A stretch of 11,272 bases of DNA from Bacteroidales bacterium (GTDB lineage Bacteria > Bacteroidota > Bacteroidia > Bacteroidales > Muribaculaceae), in the NCBI GenBank assembly GCA_030526455.1, contig JAUNCU010000091.1, forward strand, positions 1 to 11,272. The letters run 5' to 3'. The notes beneath the pieces are model-generated. The model did not search any database and was not told the origin of the DNA. It worked only from the letters and a program-made list of their open reading frames with translations. Positions 7,003 through 11,272 of this stretch are shown in pieces. The stretch's first letter is position 1; every line of letters starts with the position of its first letter. The position numbers and the translations under genes are program-made.

Positions 7003-7881
7003 ATGAAAAGAATTTTATTAGCAATAGCACTTTTGTGGGCGCTCACCAGCCAGGCGCAACTCCTGTGGAAGGTGACAGGCAATGGACTTGAAAAACCAAG
7101 TTACCTCTTCGGCACCTATCACCTCATGCCCGACACCTTCGTCGACAGCGTGCCCGGCCTGCCCGAAGCCATCAAGAGCGTGGATGCCGTGTGGACCGAG
7201 GTGGAAAATGCCACCATGACCTCGCCCGAAGTGGTGCAGAAAATATCGAAACTGATGATTGCACCCGCCGACAGCACCATCGACGTGCTCCTCTCGAAAG
7301 AGGGCTACGAGATTGTCGACGGTGTGGTGCGCCGCTATCTGGGCACCTTCGGCATCGGCCTCGACCAGGTGAAGAATATGCGCCCGTCGGCGCTCGCCAA
7401 CCAATTCGTGCAACTCATTGCCGCAAAGAAAGTGCAGAACATCAATCCCGCCCACCTGCTCGACGGCGAGGTGGAACGCCGCGCGAAAGCCATCGGCAAA
7501 CTCACGTGCAGCCTCGAAAGCGTGGACTACCAACTGCACATGCTCTTTGGCAGCCCGCTCAAGGAGCAAGCCGCACAGTTGCTGGAAATGTGTAAATCGA
7601 TTGAGGCACAGGAAAGAAACTTCTTGCTCATGCACAACGCCTACGCAGCCCAGGATCTTGAAAAACTCACCCAAGCCACCGCCGACCCCGAAGTGATGAC
7701 CGCCGAGCAACTCGAGAAACTCTGCTTCCAGCGCAACCGCAACTGGCTCCCCACCATCATCAACGAAGCCCAAAAAGGCAGCATCCTGGTGGCAGTAGGA
7801 GCAGCCCACCTAACCCTAGACCAAGGCCTAATCAACCTCCTCCACCAAAAAGGCTACACAGTAGAGCCCGTGAGGGAGTAG
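7003..7881 (+). CDS. TraB/GumN family secreted protein
   Basis: The product is 292 aa. Residues 1-18 (MKRILLAIALLWALTSQA then Q) form a signal peptide and set the start at 7003, not at an in-frame codon 30 nt upstream. The family shows through paired GxxH motifs: GTYH (37-40), within SYLFGTYHLMP, and GAAH (266-269), within VAVGAAHLTLDQG. It also has Glu67 in WTEVE. TraB/GumN proteins are related to the Tiki metalloproteases, in which the GxxH histidines and an acidic residue bind metal. The bacterial members act in the periplasm or are membrane-anchored, and their substrates are mostly unknown. Length and motif spacing are normal for the family and nothing looks broken. It is monocistronic and converges on the phosphopantetheinyl transferase gene. 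Confidence 0.88.
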   Translation: MKRILLAIALLWALTSQAQLLWKVTGNGLEKPSYLFGTYHLMPDTFVDSVPGLPEAIKSVDAVWTEVENATMTSPEVVQKISKLMIAPADSTIDVLLSKEGYEIVDGVVRRYLGTFGIGLDQVKNMRPSALANQFVQLIAAKKVQNINPAHLLDGEVERRAKAIGKLTCSLESVDYQLHMLFGSPLKEQAAQLLEMCKSIEAQERNFLLMHNAYAAQDLEKLTQATADPEVMTAEQLEKLCFQRNRNWLPTIINEAQKGSILVAVGAAHLTLDQGLINLLHQKGYTVEPVRE

Positions 7882-7912
7882 AGAGAGGAATGGGCGGTGG
7901 CTTTTGGGGGCT

Positions 7913-7956
7913 ATCGGACTTATCAGACCAATCGGACTTATCGGCCCTGTCGGTCC
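7913..7956. repeat. 18-bp tandem repeat between convergent genes
   Basis: ATCGGACTTATCAGACCA (7913-7930) is followed by ATCGGACTTATCGGCCCT (7931-7948) and a partial third unit GTCGGTCCC. The 105-nt gap between the two stop codons (7882-7986) otherwise holds little. A weak GGAC/GTCC pairing with a following CTTTGCTTTTTT could end rightward transcription, but it is far from a convincing terminator. Confidence 0.55.
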
Positions 7957-7986
7957 CTTTGCTTTTTTGCTTGGGGATTGGGTGGG

Positions 7987-8685
7987 TTATGTAATTTTTG
8001 TGTATCTTTTTGGGGTGGAGAAGGTGAGGATGTGGTTTGGGGTGAGGATTGTGTGGAGGTGGAATTGTTCGTTTTTGAAGGTGCCGGTGTGGATTAGGTT
8101 GGAGCCTGTTGGGGTTAAGTTGGAGCCTGTTTTGATCTGGCTATTGCCTGTTTGGGCTGTGGTGGGGGTGGTGAATGGGTGGAGGATGATTTCGTTGCGG
8201 TAACTGCTTACTCGGCTTCTTTCTCCTATGGTTTTGAAGATGGCTTCTTTTGCTGTCCAGGCTATCATGTGGGCGAGTTGGTCGGTGGGGCTGAGCCATT
8301 GCTGCTCGGTCTCGTTGAGGAAGCCGTCTCTCACGTTGAGCACTCTTCGGGCGTACTGCTCTACGTCTACGCCCATGCTGTGGTGGGGGTTGAGGGCTAT
8401 CACGAGGTAGCCTTTGGTGTGGGCCACGGATATGTGGGTTTCGCTTTGCTCGAGGTAGGGGCGGCGGTCGGCGTCGTGCATGATGGGCGTGGGCACACCG
8501 AAGATGTGCTTCATCAGCAGGCGTTCGCCCAGTATTTCTTTACGTCGGCTTTCGGCCTTGGCTTCGCAAGTGGCGTCGAGGGCTTCGGCGGTGCACATTT
8601 GCGCGAGTTCGGCGGCAGTTTCGGTGAGCATCCACTGGTGTAGGATGGTGCCGTCGGGCATGGATATGGTGCCAGCGTAAGCCAT
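7987..8685 (-). CDS. 4'-phosphopantetheinyl transferase, Sfp-like
   Basis: The product is 232 aa, cytosolic, in the usual range for Sfp-type enzymes. It moves the 4'-phosphopantetheine arm of coenzyme A onto a serine of acyl- or peptidyl-carrier proteins. The signature is present: ISVAHT (85-90), GVDVEQ (105-110, with D107 and E109 for magnesium) and WTAKEAIFK (143-151, with K146 and E147). The start is the ATG at 8685, only 2 nt after the gldE stop, so translation is likely coupled. A PPTase behind gldE is a common arrangement in Bacteroidota. It probably activates the fatty-acid carrier protein. Unusual is a triple 7-residue repeat (179-199) before the last strand segment. All catalytic residues seem intact, so it should be active. 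Confidence 0.9.
   Translation of the reverse strand: MAYAGTISMPDGTILHQWMLTETAAELAQMCTAEALDATCEAKAESRRKEILGERLLMKHIFGVPTPIMHDADRRPYLEQSETHISVAHTKGYLVIALNPHHSMGVDVEQYARRVLNVRDGFLNETEQQWLSPTDQLAHMIAWTAKEAIFKTIGERSRVSSYRNEIILHPFTTPTTAQTGNSQIKTGSNLTPTGSNLIHTGTFKNEQFHLHTILTPNHILTFSTPKRYTKIT
8089..8151 (-). repeat. In-frame 21-bp triplication in PPTase gene
   Basis: Three consecutive 21-bp units (8131-8151, 8110-8130, 8089-8109, in coding order) encode TGNSQIK, TGSNLTP and TGSNLIH, followed by a further TG. The plus-strand core GTTGGAGCCTGTT is identical in the last two units (8119-8131 and 8098-8110); the first is diverged. It lies in the variable C-terminal part of the enzyme. Confidence 0.75.
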
Positions 8686-8687
8686 TA

Positions 8688-10043
8688 TTATTCTTCTTCG
8701 GGTTTGCTTTCCGTGATCACCACGCGCACCTTAGCGATGCGGTATTTCTTCACTTTCAGCACGGTGAATTTGCAACGGTTGCAGGTGATTTCTTCCTTTT
8801 CCTGGAGGAAGTCACCCTTGATGTTGAGCAGCAATCCCGCCAGCGATTCCACCTCTTCGGCGTAGTCGCCAAATTCCACGGCATCGGTGTCGGTGGCATC
8901 GTAGAATTCGTCGAGCGGTGTTTTGGCGTCGAAGATGAAGGTGTTTTCCGATTCCTTGGTGAAGTATTTTTCTTCGGTGTCGTATTCGTCGTCGATGTCG
9001 CCCACGATTTCTTCCAGCAGGTCTTCCATGGTGGCGATGCCTTGCACGCAGCCAAACTCATCGACCACGATAGCCATGTGCACTTTCTTCTTTCGGAAGT
9101 CTTCGAGCAGGTCGTCGATCATGCGTGTTTCGGGCACGAAGTAGACGGGGCGCATGAGGGCTTGCCACTTGAAGGAGTCGTCGCGCTTTCCGATGTAGGG
9201 CAGGAGGTCCTTGGCGTAGAGCATACCCTTCACATTGTCGGGGTTGTCTTGATATACCGGCATGCGCGAGTAGCCATTTTCCACCACGGTTTTCACCACT
9301 TCGCTGAATTTGCTTTCGATGTCGATGTCGACGATATCGATGCGAGGTCGCATGATTTCGCCCACGGTTTTGTTGCCGAAAGCGAGGATGCCCTTGAGCA
9401 TTTCCTTTTCGTCGCTGCTCTTCACGTCGCTAGCCTCGAGCGCACGGGAGAGGTCTTCCACCGAGATTTCATCGACGTGGGCAGGCACAGCCTTGCGCAC
9501 GATGAAGGTGCTCTTCACCATCAGTTTCGAAATGGGGCTGAAGAGTTTCATCATCAAGCCAATGGTTCCCGAGGCGCGGATGGCGAATTTCACGTTGTTG
9601 TTGCTGGCGTAGAGTTTGGGAATCACCTCGCCAAAGAGGAGGATGAGGAAGGTGAGGATCACCGTCTGCACCAGGAAGTTGGCGATGGCGCTATTGAATT
9701 GCATCATGCGCGTCATCGCATAGTTGAGCACAATGACGATGAGCACGTTCACGATATTGTTGCCAATGAGTATGGTGGCTAGCAGTTTCTCAGGCTTTGC
9801 GAGCAGCATTTTGATGCGGCGGCGATTGCTGCGGCTTCGGATTTCGTTGATTTCATCTTTAGTGATAGAAAAGAACGCGATTTCAGAGCCGGAGTTGAAA
9901 GCCGAAAACAGGAGTGCTAATCCCGCTACTATGAGCGCAATAACCACACCGAAGGTGGGCGCCTGAAAGGTGATTGCGGGTTGTGCGGCAGTGGTGGTGT
10001 CGCAGAGAATGGATAAGAGAGGTGATAAAGGAACTGTGTCCAA
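8688..10043 (-). CDS. gldE: GldE, CNNM/CBS-domain membrane protein
   Basis: The product is 451 aa. It has a CNNM (DUF21) membrane domain at about 30-185 with SGSEIAFFS (51-59), the IGNNIVN segment (93-99) and GEVIPK (138-143). Two CBS domains (about 229-350) follow with RMPVYQ, VDEFG (327-331) and EDLLEEIVGDI (340-350). A CorC/HlyC-type C-terminal domain (about 360-447) contains a CNRC pair. GldE was named for gliding motility in Flavobacterium but occurs in non-gliding Bacteroidales, where CNNM/CorC relatives suggest magnesium or other cation transport. No ATG is available: the frame closes upstream at 10058, and the first in-frame ATG is near residue 79, inside the membrane domain. The TTG at 10043 is therefore the likeliest start; GTG at 9947 is an alternative. 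It forms a coupled pair with the PPTase gene. Confidence 0.9.
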   Translation of the reverse strand: MDTVPLSPLLSILCDTTTAAQPAITFQAPTFGVVIALIVAGLALLFSAFNSGSEIAFFSITKDEINEIRSRSNRRRIKMLLAKPEKLLATILIGNNIVNVLIVIVLNYAMTRMMQFNSAIANFLVQTVILTFLILLFGEVIPKLYASNNNVKFAIRASGTIGLMMKLFSPISKLMVKSTFIVRKAVPAHVDEISVEDLSRALEASDVKSSDEKEMLKGILAFGNKTVGEIMRPRIDIVDIDIESKFSEVVKTVVENGYSRMPVYQDNPDNVKGMLYAKDLLPYIGKRDDSFKWQALMRPVYFVPETRMIDDLLEDFRKKKVHMAIVVDEFGCVQGIATMEDLLEEIVGDIDDEYDTEEKYFTKESENTFIFDAKTPLDEFYDATDTDAVEFGDYAEEVESLAGLLLNIKGDFLQEKEEITCNRCKFTVLKVKKYRIAKVRVVITESKPEEE

Positions 10044-10086
10044 AATGTGTAAAATTTAGTTCTACAATTACTGTGCCGTATTCGCC

Positions 10087-10129
10087 CCCGAAAAACGGGC
10101 GGCCGGTCGCAGGCAAGGAGCGAGGCTCC
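10087..10129 (-). promoter_or_regulatory. Hairpins in gldE leader
   Basis: The predicted gldE leader (about 10136 to 10044) holds two small inverted repeats. GGAGC/GCTCC at 10117-10129 has a 3-nt loop, and CCCG/CGGG at 10087-10099 has a 5-nt loop. The region is much richer in G and C than its surroundings. The hairpins could regulate gldE, or the first may be a leftover terminator for the upstream YD-repeat gene; neither has a T-run of the needed length on the minus strand. Confidence 0.35.
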
Positions 10130-10141
10130 GTTTTGCTACTG

Positions 10142-10173
10142 CAAATTTACAAAAACTTTAGGTGATAAATAAA
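10142..10173 (-). promoter_or_regulatory. Promoter of gldE-PPTase operon
   Basis: On the minus strand TAAATTTG (10149-10142) is an exact TAnnTTTG -7 box, with TTTA (10173-10170) 20 nt upstream as an imperfect -33 box. Transcription would start near 10136, giving a leader of about 93 nt. Confidence 0.5.
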
Positions 10174-10207
10174 TATTTATGTGAAATTTTGCTGTGCGAA
10201 TTTGCGA

Positions 10208-11185
10208 TTAGTAGGTGAATTTTCGTGTGATGGTGCCGATGAGGGCCTTGCCGCGGGTAATCACCGCCTTGGTCCAGTTGGCCTTGGCGTCGTAGGTGTA
10301 GGCTATGGCGTAGGTCTTGGTTGAGCCTTTGCGCAGCACTTTGAAGTTGTCGTTGCAGATGTCGCGCTGCTTCACTGCCTTCACGATATTGCCCTTGGCA
10401 TCGCGGGTGAAGGTGGTGGTGAGGCGGTAGTAGTCGCAGCCTTCAGGACCGTCGTCTACAATAAGGGCTGTGACCGACGCGAGTTGTCCATTGGCATCGT
10501 AGGCATATTTGTAGGCGGTGATGCCGTCTTTATCAATGCTTGAAATGAGGCCTTGGCTATTGTAGTGCACTAAGCCGTTGTTGTGTTTCGGTTTGGCTGA
10601 ACTGAGTTGGCCATTGCCATTGTAGAGGTATTCCCAGTCCACATCGTTGGTGAACGATGGTTCGCGTTGCCAGTCGCCTTTGCCGTCGAGCGTCTTCATA
10701 TTGTAGACCTCCTTTGTGAGTTTTCCTGCAGCGTTGTAGAAGTAGTGGGTGACGTCGGCGCGGTCTTCAGTGCCCCATCGCGTTTCCACTTTCTTCATCA
10801 GGCCCATCGCCTTGATGCGGTTCTGGTTGTAGATAATGTGCAGTTTCTCCTCTCGAGCCGACTGGTCGATGATGGTGCGAGGCAAACCTGCCTCGTTGTA
10901 TTTGGCGGCGTAGATGTAGGTGCCAGGCTGTAGATCGCCAAAGCCCTGCTTCAGCACTGTTTTCTGCACCATCATATCGGGCGTGCCCTTCACGTCGTGC
11001 ATTTCCTTGATGGATTTGCATGGAGCATGGTGCAGGTCGTAAACTCCGAGGAAATAGCCATCGCCTTCGCAGAGCAGGAGGTCGGTGATGGGTGATAATA
11101 CTTGGCGAAGCGTATACATTTGCGCTTGTGCCGAGAAGCCGATGCAGATGGCTGCTGCGGCGATGAAGGCGGTGATTCTTTTCAT
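10208..11185 (-). CDS. Secreted YD/RHS-repeat-like protein
   Basis: The product is 325 aa from the ATG at 11185, starting with the signal peptide MKRITAFIAAAAICIGFSAQAQ; an ATG two codons upstream is equally possible. The mature part carries degenerate repeats of the pattern Y-N/D-x-x-G followed by a turn and strand: YNEAG (96-100), YNAAG (150-154), YNGNG (188-192), YNSQG (208-212), YDANG (229-233), RDAKG (261-265) and YDAKANW (298-304). This resembles the YD repeats of RHS proteins, but it lacks the RHS core, the large size and a toxin tip, so it is not a polymorphic toxin. Short proteins of this kind are frequent in Bacteroidales with unknown roles, perhaps in carbohydrate binding. It appears monocistronic, with its own promoter and the gldE promoter starting 35 nt or less beyond its stop. 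Confidence 0.75.
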   Translation of the reverse strand: MKRITAFIAAAAICIGFSAQAQMYTLRQVLSPITDLLLCEGDGYFLGVYDLHHAPCKSIKEMHDVKGTPDMMVQKTVLKQGFGDLQPGTYIYAAKYNEAGLPRTIIDQSAREEKLHIIYNQNRIKAMGLMKKVETRWGTEDRADVTHYFYNAAGKLTKEVYNMKTLDGKGDWQREPSFTNDVDWEYLYNGNGQLSSAKPKHNNGLVHYNSQGLISSIDKDGITAYKYAYDANGQLASVTALIVDDGPEGCDYYRLTTTFTRDAKGNIVKAVKQRDICNDNFKVLRKGSTKTYAIAYTYDAKANWTKAVITRGKALIGTITRKFTY

Positions 11186-11239
11186 TGTCATATGATGCTA
11201 AAGGGATGTTAGTTAATCCTTAATTCCGCAACACTATTA

Positions 11240-11272
11240 TAAATATAACTTTTTAAGTACCTGAGCAACAAA
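11240..11272 (-). promoter_or_regulatory. Putative promoter of YD-repeat gene
   Basis: On the minus strand TATATTTA (11247-11240) is one base from TAnnTTTG. TTTG (11272-11269) at the window edge lies 21 nt upstream, as a -33 box should. The leader to the ATG at 11185 would be about 50 nt. Confidence 0.45.

Noticed and set aside
7018..7809. 263-aa minus-strand open frame over the TraB/GumN gene
   Set aside because: Reverse reading of a gene with intact GxxH motifs; no start context or domain.
7904..8203. 99-aa plus-strand open frame starting with an IGLIRPIGLIGPVGP run
   Set aside because: The collagen-like look comes from the 18-bp DNA repeat, and the rest is antisense to the PPTase gene.
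9042..9782. 246-aa plus-strand open frame over gldE
   Set aside because: Histidine-rich reverse reading of the CBS and membrane domains of gldE; no independent evidence.
10208..11185. Polymorphic RHS toxin
   Set aside because: Too short, no RHS core, no variable toxin domain and no immunity gene next to it in the window.
1..11272. CRISPR array, prophage, tRNA/rRNA, defence or toxin-antitoxin genes
   Set aside because: I read both strands for spaced repeats, cloverleaf features and characteristic protein motifs and found none.

Overview
The window looks like ordinary chromosomal DNA from a member of the Bacteroidales (phylum Bacteroidota), probably a gut organism and possibly of the Muribaculaceae; the family-level placement is a guess from style. 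Three things support the phylum. First, the protein set is typical: GldE, DUF3078, DUF4855, DUF3108, a secreted C69 dipeptidase and a TraB/GumN protein. Second, promoters match the Bacteroidota pattern, a TTTG-like -33 box and TAnnTTTG at -7, rather than TTGACA/TATAAT. Third, clear Shine-Dalgarno sequences are largely absent.

Layout. Positions 142-1338 (minus) encode a secreted DUF4855 protein. Divergent from it, 1562-3229 (plus) encodes a secreted C69-family dipeptidase whose predicted catalytic cysteine directly follows the signal peptide, followed by a DUF3108 protein (3290-4075) and a perfect 16-bp-stem terminator (4107-4158). Next is a 450-bp gene-free stretch with a 234-bp MITE-like element (4239-4472). 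A three-gene minus-strand operon follows: DUF3078 outer-membrane protein (5610-6869), then two small secreted proteins of unknown function (5008-5595 and 4535-5011), the last two joined by an ATGA overlap. Back-to-back promoters separate it from a plus-strand TraB/GumN protein (7003-7881). That gene converges on a minus-strand pair: gldE (8688-10043, apparently a TTG start) and a 4'-phosphopantetheinyl transferase (7987-8685, 2 nt away). At the right edge is a secreted YD-repeat-like protein (10208-11185).

Function. Eight of ten genes encode an N-terminal signal peptide, and gldE encodes a membrane protein, so nearly the whole window serves the cell envelope. Only the phosphopantetheinyl transferase is cytosolic; it activates carrier proteins for fatty-acid or related synthesis. 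I see no phage, conjugative, CRISPR, restriction or toxin-antitoxin module, no tRNA or rRNA, and no complete IS. The points most worth a second look are small-scale: the MITE-like element, a structured leader before the dipeptidase, a promoter that would give a leaderless DUF3078 mRNA, a 7-residue repeat inside the transferase, and the TTG start and hairpin-bearing leader of gldE. I did not find a convincing new multi-gene system.
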